Positions 17,410 through 27,464 of a stretch of DNA of 64,000 nt are shown piece after piece. Every line of letters begins with the position of its first letter. Position 1 is the stretch's first letter. A model generated the notes under the pieces. The model did no database searches. It was given only the letters and a program-made list of their open reading frames with translations, and had not been told where the DNA came from. Source of the stretch: Flavobacteriales bacterium (lineage in GTDB: Bacteria > Bacteroidota > Bacteroidia > Flavobacteriales_F > PHOS-HE28); assembly GCA_016702645.1 (NCBI GenBank), contig JADJDP010000022.1:1-64000 (forward strand). The letters run 5' to 3'. Made by a program: the position numbers and the translations under genes.

Positions 17410-17505
17410 CTAGTACCACACTGCCATCCACAATATGAACAGCGCACCCAGGCCAATGGCCAGTATGCGGTAACCCATGGGGATGGGTGCGATTTTGCGG
17501 TTCAT
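17410..17505 (-). CDS. 31-residue single-helix membrane peptide
   Basis: MNRKIAPIPMGYRILAIGLG and a further 11 hydrophobic residues: a basic N-terminus followed by one membrane helix. It ends TAG and lies eight bases after the DUF1328-like gene on the same strand, so it could be the second gene of a small stress operon. The coding potential rests only on its membrane-helix character and tight spacing. Confidence 0.4.
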   Translation of the reverse strand: MNRKIAPIPMGYRILAIGLGALFILWMAVWY

Positions 17506-17513
17506 CGTGCTGG

Positions 17514-17690
17514 TTAGTTGGAGACCTTCTTCCAGAGGGTGCCACCAAAGACGAGCGCGAGCACCACGAGCGCGAGGAAAATGAAGAAGATGATCTTGGC
17601 GATCTCGGCAGCACCTGCTGCTATGCCGGTGAATCCGAAAATGCCCGCGATGATGGCGATGACGAGGAAGATGAGTATCCAGCGAAACAT
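17514..17690 (-). CDS. DUF1328/YtjA-type small membrane protein
   Basis: 58 residues starting MFRWILIFLVIAIIAGIFGF; two membrane helices separated by GIAAGAAEIAKI. This matches the DUF1328 pattern (a short W-rich start, a GFTGIA turn, an AEIAKI linker and a second helix). Family members are small inner-membrane proteins, often found near stress genes; none has a well-settled function. I start at 17690 because the longer upstream frame is polar and lacks family features. Confidence 0.85.
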   Translation of the reverse strand: MFRWILIFLVIAIIAGIFGFTGIAAGAAEIAKIIFFIFLALVVLALVFGGTLWKKVSN

Positions 17691-17903
17691 GGCGTTCTGT
17701 TTTGCCTTCGAGTGAAACACCAATTGTGCCGTGGCGCTGGTGCGGTGCGATGGACCTTCCGTAGTATGCACATCTGTGGAAAGCGTGGAACTCCTTACCC
17801 GCGGAATGTGCTACAACACCCCGTGATGAAGACCGCTTCCTCCAAGAACGGGTTTGCTGGAACCATGAAGAAAGGGAGCCACGCACGATCGCTCGTACCA
17901 AAG

Positions 17904-17933
17904 GGAACGGCACCCCTTGCGGGATGCCGTTCC
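17904..17933 (-). terminator. Hairpin in the gap after the lipoprotein gene
   Basis: Inverted repeat GGAACGGCA/TGCCGTTCC (9 bp) with further C/G pairing and a four-base loop, about 47 bases past the stop of the minus-strand lipoprotein gene. On that strand only a weak CTTTGG tail follows, so termination is plausible but unproven. The rest of 17691-17979 shows no gene or other signal. Confidence 0.45.
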
Positions 17934-17979
17934 TGTCATCGACTTTCCTTCCACCAAAGGAGCGAGTCGAACGAGTTGG

Positions 17980-18489
17980 TCAGTGTCCGTCGTTGTCGTG
18001 GTCCTGGCGTGTGGCCCTGTCAAAGCCCTCTTTGCGTTTCTCCCACCAGATCCTCACGGCGCTGCGGGTCTCCTCGGCTTTCACCTTCACGGTGTTGCGC
18101 TCGGCTTCATTGGCATCCGTACTGATGCCCTCGATGCTGGCGATGGCACCTTCCACCAGCGCCTTCTCCTTCTCCAGTTCATCCTTCATCGTTTGCTGCC
18201 GTGTACGCTCGATGGAGCGGATGTCCTTTTTCGCGAGCTCCGTATTGCAGTCGTTCAGGTCCTTGTCTATCCCGTCCCGCAGGTCCCGCAGGTCGGTGAG
18301 GATGGCGTTACGCTCCTTCTCCCATTCCAGGAGGGAGTTCGATTCGCGTGCTGCGGCCTCCTCGGCGATCTTGCTCAGCGTTGCGCTCGTGTCTTCGGCT
18401 TGTTCCGCTGGTGTTTCGGAACAACCGGGCAGTAGGACGGCTCCGCTCAAAGCGGTGGCGATCAAAAAGCTCTTCAGGGTGGTAGTCAT
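17980..18489 (-). CDS. Coiled-coil lipoprotein of unknown function
   Basis: 169 residues. The signal peptide ends in LLPGCSET, so Cys23 should be lipidated. The remainder is almost all charged helix (EEAAARESNSLLEWEKERN, LRDLRDGIDKDLND, RTRQQTMKDELEKEKALVEG), with probable coiled coil between about 35 and 130. The tail is strongly hydrophilic (RQDHDNDGH). It is monocistronic as far as can be seen: the nearest same-strand gene upstream is the Rieske protein, 160 bases away. I do not recognise a named family; a small periplasmic stress lipoprotein is one possibility. Confidence 0.8.
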   Translation of the reverse strand: MTTTLKSFLIATALSGAVLLPGCSETPAEQAEDTSATLSKIAEEAAARESNSLLEWEKERNAILTDLRDLRDGIDKDLNDCNTELAKKDIRSIERTRQQTMKDELEKEKALVEGAIASIEGISTDANEAERNTVKVKAEETRSAVRIWWEKRKEGFDRATRQDHDNDGH

Positions 18490-18649
18490 GGCTTAGGGGT
18501 TGGTCCTTGTGGCTCCCAAGACTGTTCCGCTATGTTCCATTGAGCCGGAGTAGCGCACTCATCCCCAAGCGTGTCAGGCGTTCCGGGCCGTTATACCGGA
18601 TCACATGAACAATTCTGCCCTGAGCCGGGTGGGGCGATCTTTCCCCGGT

Positions 18650-19069
18650 TCACACCACCTTCACGAGCAAATTCTTCCCATCCGAACCTACCGGATAGGT
18701 CTTCAGATCCTGCTTTGCAGGTCCGCCGAGAACCTTGCCTTCCAGGTCGAACCGGCTGTGATGCCAGTCGCATTCCAGTCCGCCGGTCACCTCCTTCAAG
18801 GGCCCCTGTTTGTGTGGGCACAGGAGTTCCAATGCGGTGTACGTGCCGTCGGCGCGCTTCACGATCATCAACTTGTTCGCGAGACCCTGGCCGCTGACGA
18901 TGGCCGTATTGCCATTGCCCATCGTGTCCATCGGCACGGTGAGCATGCCGTTCTCCACGGCGAGCATCTTCGAGCCACTGGCACAGCTTTCCATCGAAAC
19001 GAGGGCGGGTGCTAGCGCGATGGCTGCGCACGCCTGGCAGGAGGATCGGAGAAAACCGCGACGGTCCAT
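18650..19069 (-). CDS. Exported Rieske [2Fe-2S] protein
   Basis: 139 residues. The start MDRRGFLRSSCQACAAIALA resembles a twin-arginine signal (RRGFL), with a Cys-containing segment that may be a lipobox-like site. The cluster ligands are CPH near residue 84 and CDWHH near 100, a C-x-H...C-x2-H arrangement with 13 residues between the two halves. Gly/Pro-rich loops follow (GGPAKQDLKTYPV). Such small Rieske proteins carry electrons to membrane or periplasmic partners; the partner is not evident because the neighbours are unrelated. Tat export would fit a cofactor loaded before export. Confidence 0.85.
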   Translation of the reverse strand: MDRRGFLRSSCQACAAIALAPALVSMESCASGSKMLAVENGMLTVPMDTMGNGNTAIVSGQGLANKLMIVKRADGTYTALELLCPHKQGPLKEVTGGLECDWHHSRFDLEGKVLGGPAKQDLKTYPVGSDGKNLLVKVV

Positions 19070-19111
19070 GGTGATGGGTTGTTGATCGGATGAAGGTAGC
19101 GAGGCTACCGA

Positions 19112-21043
19112 TCACTCCTTCTGAACGGATATCCCCACCAGCTTCTTCTCCACCATCCACGTAGCAGCCTGCACCATGCTCTGTGCATACGTGCGCAGGC
19201 TGTCCAAATCCGTTGGACGATCACCAGCGAGGTTGAAGGTGCTGCGCGAAGGATGGTCGTACAAACGCTCCGTCTCGCCAGTGCGGATCCAATAGCTTGA
19301 TCGGTTGAGCGCGGCGATACGATGATCAGAGCAGAAATATGCGCATGGATGCGTGCCGCGCATAAGGTCCATACCGAGGGTATTGTTCATGTGCGGTATA
19401 TGTAGCGTTCCAAGCACTGTTTCAGGAAGGTCCACCTGCGTCCCGAGGCCATGTTCCATGCGTGGTACAACAAGACCCGGTGCGTGGATGATGAGCGGCA
19501 CATGGTGGAAAGCGAGCGGCACTTCGTAAACCGGATCGAAGCGTTGGCCATGATCGCCGACGATGACGAAGACGGTGTTCGTGAACCACGCTTCCTTTCG
19601 TGCTGCGGAGAAGAATTCGGCAAGGGCGCGGTCGGCGTACTCGTAGATGTTCTCATCGCCTTCGGTGCTCGTAGGTGCGAAGCCAGCGATGTCGTCCGGC
19701 ACATTGTAGCCCTTGTGGCTGCTGATGGTCATTACCGTAGCGAAGAAGGGGGCATCGCTCCTCCGTTGCAGTTCACCGATGTGTTCCAACGTCTTCGTGT
19801 ACAATGCATGATCGGTTACACCCCAGCTATTGCGCGGGATGCTCGCGTCGAAGTCGTCCTGTGCAATGAAGGTGTCGAAACCGTTGTTCGGAAGGAAGCC
19901 GTTCATGTTGTCGAACAGCGGATCACCCGGATAGAGGAAGCTGGTGGTGTAGCCTGCCGCGCGTAGTGATCCGGGCAGTCCGTGGAAGTCCTGCAGCACC
20001 ATGCTCGGGTGCGAGAGCGGATGCTGGGAACCGATGGCGGGCAGTCCGTACAACGAGCTGAAGATGCCATTGCAAGTCCGCGTGCCAGCGGCGTAGAAGC
20101 GATCGAAGACAAGCGACGAATCCATCACACCCTCCAGGAAGGGCATCAGGTTCTTTGGATGTCCGAAGCGATGCAGCCGGTTCGCGCTCAGGCTTTCCAC
20201 AAGGATCAGCACCACGTTCTGCGGATCCGCAGGTGCGTCATATGTCACATCGCGCGCAATGGGTGATGCGTAACGCTGCTCTTTGATGCCGAGGTACCGA
20301 CGCACGTTCGTGATCGCTTCTTCCGCAGGCATGTAGTTCACCTTGTCCTGCCCGAGGCTTTCCAGGAAGCTGTACACAGCGTTCGTGCTCAGTTGGTTCA
20401 GGAAGGGCGTCTCACTGAAGTAGGCATCCTCCGCAGTGAGCGGTGCATCACCGGGGTCCAGCGTTCCGCGCATTCCAGGGATCAGTACAAGTAGCGTGGC
20501 GGTGAAGAGCAACCAACGACGGCGAGCAGGCATCGGCGCTTCCGTGACATCGAGCGAGCGGAACAACCTACTGATGGTGCGTACAGCGAACCATGCGAGC
20601 GCGATGAACGCCAGCAACGCGATGAAGTAAGGCGGGGAGCTCACGAGTTCCTTCAATGATTGCTGCACCGTCTGCGCCGTGCTCAGCGCCATGTCGGTGA
20701 GGCGCATATTGGTGTAGGCGTAGAAGGGAAGGTCGGTGCATGCACAGAAGAGCATGACGATGAAAAGCAAGGTGTAGATCCATCGCGCGGCTATGACAGG
20801 CCAGCGGCGGTGCTACCTACGAGCGTGACGCCCACCGAGCAACAGCGTCGGCACCAGGAGCATCCAGGCGTTCACGTACAGTTCGAAGAGCAGCCCGCGA
20901 TCGAAGAAGGCGCGGAGGATGTGCGATGTGCTCGCGCCATCGGACTGATCGCCGTGAGCAACGAACAGGTATAGCCGGAAGAGCTGACCCGTGAGCAGCC
21001 CGAGCAGGAACAGCTTCCACAAGAGCAGGAGGTGGCGCGGCAT
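19112..21043 (-). pseudogene. LTA synthase-like membrane sulfatase, interrupted by an in-frame TAG
   Basis: The reading frame from 21043 (MPRHLLLLWKLFLLG) runs through a TAG at 20813-20815 and on, in the same frame, to the stop at 19112; about 643 residues if read through. The N-terminal part holds several membrane helices. The extracellular alkaline-phosphatase-fold domain has LVESLSANR with the metal Glu, GTRTCNGIFSSLYGLP with the catalytic Thr, and VGDHGQRFDP with Asp-His metal ligands. Family members transfer glycerol-phosphate or phosphoethanolamine, or act as phosphatases; Gram-negative versions are not true lipoteichoic acid synthases. A CAG to TAG change or a base-calling error would explain the stop, since the protein is otherwise intact on both sides. 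The internal ATG at 20755 could give a shorter product lacking the first helices. Confidence 0.8.
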
Positions 21044-21118
21044 GGGCTCCGAAGATCGTGTGCGCCGCGATGCCATCGCACCGTATCCGTTATCCTTGCT
21101 CACCGTCGTGCCGCATCA

Positions 21119-22054
21119 ATGACCACCCAGGAGACCCTTGAACAAGTGTTGGGCTACCTGCCCGCTGTGCTGGCGGTGCTCTTGAGCGTGGTGTTCATCA
21201 CACGACGCGTCAACGTCGATTCGGTGTTGATGTTGATCGGCAGCGTGCTGAGCCTTGCCATCGCAATCATCTGGCGCTTGCTATGGAGCAGCCTCACGGA
21301 AGGCGATGAGTACGGGTCTCCGGACTACAGTAGCATCCTGATCTACCAGTCGATACGATCGATCGCCAGCACTGTTGCCTACCTCTTGTTCGGCGTGGGC
21401 GTGTTCATGCTTGTGCAGCGGCATGTCAATACTGGGTCACCCGACCCCTTGGAAAGCGGTAGGATCTTCAGCGAGCGGACGGAGGCTCTTGCACTTGCGA
21501 ACGAGCTCGATGCACTCTACCACGGAATGGTGTTGCATTGCGTGCTCATGATCGTGAGCTTGGTCGCTGCTCCGGTGGTGCTGCTCGTGATGTTGGCGTC
21601 CAACGAGGAGGAGGGCGCCTATTTGATCGGTGTGTTGGGGATGGTGGCAGTGCTTGTCTTCGGTGTCCTGTTCACCGTGAAGTGGTGCAAGTTGCACTAC
21701 CGTCATTGGCGCGTCGCCATCGAGCAGACCGGCTTCAACGAGTTCAGTGCAGGTCAGGCCGTGGGCTTCTTGTTCATACCGCTTTTCAACCTCTACTGGA
21801 TGTTCCGCTCATACGTCACGCTCAGTGAATTGCTCTACAAGGCCGGGTCGCAACCGAAGTACAGCGGCCGCACGCCCTTGATCGATACCGGCACTTCACG
21901 CACGCTCTGTGTGATCCACATCTTCACCTTCGTTCCTTACCTCGGCGCTCTCTTGGGCGTGGTGAACATCTTCATCTGGTTCAACGTGCATGCACAACAT
22001 AAGCGTACGGTGACGCACATGCTTCGCGCGGAAACTTCCACTCCAACCAACTGA
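21119..22054 (+). CDS. DUF4328-like multi-pass membrane protein
   Basis: 311 residues from the ATG at 21119. It has about six hydrophobic segments: two in the first 60 residues, one near 80-100, a pair near 140-190, and one or two near the C-terminus. The segment GFNEFSAGQAVGFLFIPLFNLYWMFRSYVTLSELL resembles the DUF4328 core (a P-F-x-N-x-Y-W-M-F helix). The first 55 residues are clearly similar to the start of the broken gene that follows, so the two derive from a local duplication. It is divergent from the sulfatase gene, with 75 bases between the starts. The function is unknown. Confidence 0.7.
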   Translation: MTTQETLEQVLGYLPAVLAVLLSVVFITRRVNVDSVLMLIGSVLSLAIAIIWRLLWSSLTEGDEYGSPDYSSILIYQSIRSIASTVAYLLFGVGVFMLVQRHVNTGSPDPLESGRIFSERTEALALANELDALYHGMVLHCVLMIVSLVAAPVVLLVMLASNEEEGAYLIGVLGMVAVLVFGVLFTVKWCKLHYRHWRVAIEQTGFNEFSAGQAVGFLFIPLFNLYWMFRSYVTLSELLYKAGSQPKYSGRTPLIDTGTSRTLCVIHIFTFVPYLGALLGVVNIFIWFNVHAQHKRTVTHMLRAETSTPTN

Positions 22055-22067
22055 ACACGCCTCGCAT

Positions 22068-22388
22068 ATGGACTATCTCCAGTTGTTCACATCGATCATC
22101 GGCTTGTTCCCGGAGATCATCGTTCTGCTCGCGAGCATCCTTTATGTGCGCAAAGCTCCAGGCGTGGACGCCCTGCTCATGGTCGTGGAAGCGCGCTCAC
22201 CATGGTGCTGTCCTTCGGTTGGCTGATCCCCACCTTACCCGGGGGAACTTGTTCTCGGATGACGGCTCGGGGAGTACTTCCGCATGCTGTCATATGGCTC
22301 CACCGGGGCAGCCCTGCTGTTCATGTCGGGGTTGTTCATGCTGGTGTTGAAGCAGGTTCCAGAAGCACGGTCTTCTTCGGCGGCGTGA
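22068..22388 (+). pseudogene. Small membrane protein, paralogue of the preceding gene, three frameshifts
   Basis: Read in one frame this stops after 52 codons. Restoring one G in each of three G runs (near 22187, 22244 and 22270) yields a coherent 107-residue protein with three hydrophobic segments, beginning MDYLQLFTSIIGLFPEIIVL and ending EARSSSAA. Its N-terminal 50 residues parallel those of the gene at 21119 (L-P-x3-x-VLL, then R-K-x-x-x-VD-x-L-x-M-V-x-G-S). All three lesions being one-base losses in homopolymers points to sequence error rather than decay. Confidence 0.6.
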
Positions 22389-22440
22389 CGAACGCTCTTG
22401 TGTTCCGGACCGAACAGGCTGTGAGCCCGACCTTCGCAAT

Positions 22441-23370
22441 GTGAAGCAGCTGATCGGCGATGATGTAGCGCACGCGGCGGAACTCCTGCGTGAAGGCGGG
22501 ATCGTTGCCATTCCCACGGAGACCGTCTACGGCCTCGCGGCGAACGCCTTCGATGAGGCAGCTGTGTTGAAGGTCTTCGAAGCGAAGCAACGACCAAGCT
22601 TCGATCCGCTCATCGTTCACATTGGCAGGCGTGAGGATGTGCACCGTGTGATGAAAGAATTATCGCCCGGTGCGGAAGCACTGATGGATCACTTCTGGCC
22701 CGGACCGCTCACACTTGTATTGCCGAAACAGGACATCGTTCCGGATCTCGTCACCAGCGGACTGGATACCGTGGGTGTGCGCATGCCAGCGCATCCGCTA
22801 GCGCTTGAACTCTTGCGGTCACTGGACTTTCCATTGGCGGCCCCAAGTGCGAATCCCTTCGGCTATGTGAGCCCCACGACCGCGCAGCACGTTGCGGATC
22901 AATTGGGCGATCGCATCCCGTACATCCTCGATGGTGGCCCCTGCATTGTTGGCGTCGAATCGACGATCGTTGGTTTGGATGATGGGCGCTGGGTGCTTTA
23001 CCGTCCAGGTGGCATTGCCGTGGAACGCATTGAGGAGGTGATAGGGCGTGTTGCTGTAACCATGAAGAAGGTGATGCCTGTTGCGCCCGGTATGCTCGAA
23101 AGTCACTACGCGCCGCGCAAGCCGGTTCATGTCGGCGATGTCATCACCTTGTCGCAACAACACAAGAGCAAGCGTATCGGAATGATCAGTTTCCGCGAAG
23201 ATCACGATGTACATTGTTGCGAAGTGCTTTCATCCAGTGGTGATCTCTCCGAAGCGGCCAGGCATCTCTTCTCAGCATTGCGCACGCTCGACGCTAGCGA
23301 CTGCGATGTGATCTTGGCAGAACGCTTTCCTGATGAAGGACTTGGTCGAGGTGCATCAACGATCGCCTGA
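22441..23370 (+). CDS. Threonylcarbamoyl-AMP synthase (Sua5/YwlC type), C-terminal end frameshifted
   Basis: 309 residues as written. The YrdC domain occupies the first 200: PTETVYGLAANA near 21, KQRPSFDPLIVHI near 47, HFWPGPLTLVLP near 80, and LAAPSANPFGYVSPTTAQHV near 128. The GGPCIVGVESTIVGLDDGRWVLYRPG segment follows. A C-terminal Sua5 domain makes it the longer type. The enzyme makes threonylcarbamoyl-adenylate from Thr, bicarbonate and ATP for the t6A modification at position 37 of ANN-decoding tRNAs. The frame ends early: adding one base near 23360 gives the expected ending (AINDRLRRAAAR) with a stop at 23388-23390, just before the next convergent gene. Confidence 0.93.
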   Translation: MKQLIGDDVAHAAELLREGGIVAIPTETVYGLAANAFDEAAVLKVFEAKQRPSFDPLIVHIGRREDVHRVMKELSPGAEALMDHFWPGPLTLVLPKQDIVPDLVTSGLDTVGVRMPAHPLALELLRSLDFPLAAPSANPFGYVSPTTAQHVADQLGDRIPYILDGGPCIVGVESTIVGLDDGRWVLYRPGGIAVERIEEVIGRVAVTMKKVMPVAPGMLESHYAPRKPVHVGDVITLSQQHKSKRIGMISFREDHDVHCCEVLSSSGDLSEAARHLFSALRTLDASDCDVILAERFPDEGLGRGASTIA

Positions 23371-23391
23371 GGCGTGCGGCGGCGCGTTGAT

Positions 23392-24771
23392 CTACCTGAA
23401 GGGCTTGCTCACCTGCCGCCCGACCCATCGGAACGGAGCGCCTGCGCGTCTCGCCAGGCTTTGCTTCGCCGGTGTCGTTTCGATCCATAGACCCATCATG
23501 ATCGCTTCGTTCGGCACCAGTACGATGTCGCCCATGTCAATGGATGAAGGACGAACGGTCGCACGCTTCTCCTGCGCTTCGAGTGCGATGGGAACGCAGC
23601 AGGGCAGAGCGCTTGCCGGGAAGGTGGTGCTCCCCGCACTTCCATCGGGAGCAATGGCCCGCACGGTCCATTCGTGTTCGCCATCGGGCACATCGAAACC
23701 GAAGAAGCCACGTTCATCGGCCATGATCCGCTTGTCCGTTCCGACCACTTCGATGATGCAACCGGGGATCGGCTTGTCGTTCAGCATGGCACGGCCGGTA
23801 AACGCATGCCTGCCTTCCACGTACATGGGAACATCAGGTGCGATCCCCGCATGATGGCCGGTGCCCACTGGAACTTCCACGGTCGAGTAACCGATCATGT
23901 GGATGCGCAGGGAAAGTCCAACATCGTACAAAGAGTCGGGGATGGATAGCGAGAAACGGCCATCCAGATCGCTCGCGCTGCGAACTGGCGTGTTCTCCAA
24001 ACGAATGGACACAAAGGGGGCGGGTTCTCCGTTCTCGTCCAGCACACGGCCGGTAACCCTCAACGCTTCGGCTACCACTCGCACGCCTGCATCCCCGAAC
24101 GTGCCGGGTATCCCGCCCGTGATGACGGGAAGTTCCTCCAGTTGATGCTGTGGAACGGGGCCCTGTCCCCTCACCTCGTCGATGTAGTAGGTCAATTCAG
24201 AACGGCCACCGCTGATGATCGTCTGTCCTGTGCGAACGGCTTTGGCAGTATCGGCCCCCAAAGGATCCAACTTGATCGGAAGGGTAGGGTGAACAGCCAC
24301 TTCCCCTTTCACCATCGGAATGCTCACATTCCCCATTTGCACTTTTTCGATGATCTGGTCCGTGCTGTCCTTGGGCGTGGCCACCATCTCACCAAGCGTT
24401 ATGTGCGTTATCTCCACCGGGCGGGCGATCATCTTACCCACCGTTGGGGCACAGTTCTGCGCATCCGCATCCGGCGCGGCGAATGCCATGGCCAGTCCCA
24501 CAGCCGCCGCCGGCAGCAGGCGCGGTGACCGATCCGCCTCCAAGGTGATGACGCGGTCCAATTGTCCCTGGCTTAAGCGCGCGCACTTGGGCATGGCATC
24601 CTTCCGGAAGAGGTCGATGAGTTGGGCGTCGCTTACACGGGTAAGGTCCATCACCGTGTGCTGGCAGCTATCGCAATGCCTTCCGGCGATGCCCGGTGCG
24701 CCGTCCGCGGCGGGGGTCATCGCGTTCCAGTTCTCGTGACAGGGCTTGGGTACCGAGATGGAGATCTTCAT
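23392..24771 (-). CDS. Carboxypeptidase-regulatory-like (CarboxypepD_reg) protein with N-terminal Cys motif
   Basis: 459 residues from the ATG at 24771 (MKISISVPKPC). The first 75 residues hold paired Cys and His (PCHENW, RHCDSCQHTVMDLT, ISDAQLIDLFRK-type), a domain common in Bacteroidota and often followed by a hydrophobic segment; here that segment is LLPAAAVGLAMAFA at about 120. Two beta-sandwich modules of the carboxypeptidase-regulatory type follow: one begins VTGRVLDENGEPAPFVSIRLENT, the other FTGRAMLNDKPIPGCIIEVVGTD. It may be anchored in the inner membrane with the repeats outside. The function is unknown. It is convergent with sua5. Confidence 0.75.
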   Translation of the reverse strand: MKISISVPKPCHENWNAMTPAADGAPGIAGRHCDSCQHTVMDLTRVSDAQLIDLFRKDAMPKCARLSQGQLDRVITLEADRSPRLLPAAAVGLAMAFAAPDADAQNCAPTVGKMIARPVEITHITLGEMVATPKDSTDQIIEKVQMGNVSIPMVKGEVAVHPTLPIKLDPLGADTAKAVRTGQTIISGGRSELTYYIDEVRGQGPVPQHQLEELPVITGGIPGTFGDAGVRVVAEALRVTGRVLDENGEPAPFVSIRLENTPVRSASDLDGRFSLSIPDSLYDVGLSLRIHMIGYSTVEVPVGTGHHAGIAPDVPMYVEGRHAFTGRAMLNDKPIPGCIIEVVGTDKRIMADERGFFGFDVPDGEHEWTVRAIAPDGSAGSTTFPASALPCCVPIALEAQEKRATVRPSSIDMGDIVLVPNEAIMMGLWIETTPAKQSLARRAGAPFRWVGRQVSKPFR

Positions 24772-24919
24772 AGGAGGCTTTGGTAGGATGATGCGGGAAC
24801 GGGGCCGATCACATGATCGGTACACCGAGGGGTGATCCGGGTTCATCGGCGTGCCCCGGAACGGCGATCTTTGCGCCCCGCTCTTCCATGTGCACAGGAA
24901 CACATGCCCACATGAGCAC

Positions 24920-26084
24920 ATGAAAAAGATCGCCATCCTCGGTTCCACCGGTTCCATCGGCACCCAAGCCTTGGAGGTCGTGCGCGAACAGCCCGAGCAC
25001 TTCCAGGTGGAGTTGCTCACCTGCAATGGGAAGGTGGATCTTCTGATCGAGCAGGCTCTGGAGTTCAAACCGAACGCTGTTGTGATCGGTGACGCGTCCA
25101 AGCTCGACGCGGTGAAGAATGCACTCTTCCCGAAAGGCGTCAAGGTCTTTGCCGGTGTCGAAGCCCTGGAGCAATCCGTTGCAATGGCCGATATCGACGT
25201 GGTGCTCACGGCGCTCGTTGGCTACGCGGGCTTGCGCCCGACGTTGGCGGCGATCGAAGCAGGCAAAGCCATTGCGCTCGCGAACAAGGAGACGCTCGTG
25301 GTCGCCGGTGAGTTGGTGACGAAAGCGGCGAGCGCCAAAGGCGTGAACATCTATCCGGTCGATAGCGAGCACAGCGCCATCTTCCAATGCATGGCGGGCG
25401 AATGGCACAACCCCATCGAGAAGATCGTGCTCACCGCCAGTGGCGGTCCTTTCCGTGGAAGAACGCGCGCTGAACTCGCCGCCGTCACCAAGGCACAAGC
25501 GCTCAAGCACCCAAACTGGAACATGGGTGCCAAGATCACCGTGGACAGTGCGAGCCTGATGAACAAAGGATTGGAAGCGATCGAGGCGAAGTGGCTCTTC
25601 AACCTGAAGCGCGAGCAGATCGAGATCGTCGTGCATCCGCAGAGCATCATCCACAGCATCGTGCAGTTCGCTGATGGAAGCATGAAGGCGCAGATGGGCC
25701 TGCCCGGACATGAAGCTGCCGATACAATACGCGCTCGCCTATCCGGATCGCCTTCCAACGAAGTGGCCGCGCTTCGACTTCGCCAAGTACAGTGCGCTGA
25801 CCTTCGAACAACCTGACCTCAACACGTTCCGCAACCTTGCGCTCGCCTTGGAAGCAATGGACCAGGGTGGCAATGCGCCCTGTGTCCTCAACGCGGCGAA
25901 CGAAGTCGCCGTTGAACTCTTCCTGCGTGATGCCATCGGCTTCCTCGAGATGAGCGAGCTGGTGGAACATTGCCTCGCGCACGCATCCTTCATCACAAAC
26001 CCCACCCTCGCCGACCTCGAAGCCAGCGACGCCGAAGCACGGCGACTGGCACGTGAACGCGTTCCTTCCGCATGGAGATCCTGA
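24920..26084 (+). pseudogene. dxr: 1-deoxy-D-xylulose-5-phosphate reductoisomerase, one frameshift
   Basis: Two frames (24920 to about 25705, then on to 26084) make a protein of 387 residues, the normal length. It opens with the NADPH-binding loop GSTGSIGTQAL, then has ALANKETLVVAGELV near 120, and the metal site VDSEHSAIFQ near 148. TASGGPF is near 178 and HPNWNMGAKITVDSASLMNKGLE near 205. After the break the sequence continues PIQYALAYPDRLP and LNAANEVAVELFL, the conserved C-terminal elements. The lesion is one extra C in CCCGGAC (about 25700-25706). The enzyme commits DXP to isoprenoids in the MEP pathway and should be essential, which favours sequence error. It overlaps rseP by 13 bases. 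Confidence 0.9.
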
Positions 26085-27405
26085 TCAAAGGCGCACAGCT
26101 CATCCTCAGCCTGAGCATCCTCGTGGTGCTGCACGAGTTGGGCCACTTCCTTCCTGCCCGCTGGTTCAAGACCCGCGTGGAGAAGTTCTACCTCTTCTTC
26201 GATCCCTGGTTCTCGCTTTTCAAGAAGAAGATCGGTGATACCGAGTACGGTATCGGCTGGTTGCCTCTTGGGCGGCTACGTGAAGATCAGCGGCATGGTG
26301 GACGAGAGCATGGACAAGAGCCAGATGGCCAAACCACCCGAGCCCTGGGAGTTCCGTAGCAAACCCGCATGGCAGCGACTGATCATCATGGTGGGCGGTG
26401 TAACGGTGAACCTGCTCCTTGGCATGGTCATCTATATCGGCATCCTGTGGGCATGGGGCAAGGAGTTCATCCCCTTGGACCAAACGAAGTACGGTCTTCA
26501 TCCCAGCGAAATGATGCTCGCGCAAGGAGTGCGCGAAGGCGATCGTGTGACCGCCGTGAACGGGGTTGCACCACGCAGTTTGGAAGAACTGAACAAGGAG
26601 CTCACCAAGTCGGTCATCAGCAATGGCACCGCGAACGATCTCCCTGGAGCGCGGGGGCGAACCATTGGAGATCGTGCTTACCGCGGGTGTGGAAGAAGAG
26701 ATGACCAAGAGCAAGCAGGCGCATTTCATGCCACGCGTACCCTTCGTCGTGGATAGCATCGTTGCAGGCGCGAACGCATCCCTTAGTTCGCTCGCAAAGG
26801 GGGATAGTATCGTGGCCGTGGACGGAAGAAGCACGGCCTACTTCGGCGACTTCGTGAAGGCCATGGAGGTGAACAAGGGAGGATGGGTGTTCATCGACGC
26901 CATACGCAACGGAACACGTTCGTCACATCTTGTGAAGGTGGATGATAATGGTCGTGTGGGCATTGGGAACAAGACGGGGTCCGCGTGGTTCACCATGGGC
27001 AAGGAGGACTACACCTTCCTACAATCCATCCCGGCGGGCATCGCCAATGGGTGGGAGACGCTCGGTCTTTACGTGAGTTCGCTCAAGTTGCTCTTCTCCT
27101 CCAGCGGGGCGAGCCAGATCGGTGGCTTCGGTGCCATTGGCGGGTTGTTCAGTCCGCATTGGGATTGGCAGGTCTTCTGGAACATGACCGCCTTCTTGAG
27201 CATCATCCTCGCCTTCATGAACATCCTGCCCATACCGGCCCTGGATGGTGGTCACGTGGTCTTCCTGCTTTATGAGATTATCACCGGTCGCGCCCCGAAC
27301 CAGCGCGTGCTGGAAGTGGCGCAGATGGTGGGCATGGTATTGCTGCTCAGTCTCATCGTTTTCGCCAACGGCAACGACCTGTTCAAGGCGGTCTTCGGTA
27401 GCTGA
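26072..27405 (+). pseudogene. rseP: RseP-type site-2 metalloprotease (M50), two frameshifts
   Basis: Three frames join into about 443 residues, normal for the family. HELGH near residue 20 gives two zinc ligands and the catalytic Glu in the first membrane helix. GGYVKISGM follows the first break, then PEPWEFRSKPAWQRLIIMVGGVTVNLLLG, a PDZ region with GVREGDRVTAVNG, and a second PDZ-like region. The third ligand lies in NILPIPALDGGHVVF. The breaks are one extra G near 26268 and one extra base near 26632. RseP cleaves anti-sigma factors and signal-peptide remnants inside the membrane. It overlaps dxr, an arrangement seen in many Bacteroidota. Confidence 0.9.
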
Positions 27406-27464
27406 ACACATCGGGTTGGACACCCTTCGATAACCTATGACCGAGGGGATCCGTATCAGCAGCC

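Noticed and set aside
25710..26084. Stand-alone small gene after dxr
   Set aside because: The sequence is the conserved C-terminal part of DXR displaced by one inserted C.
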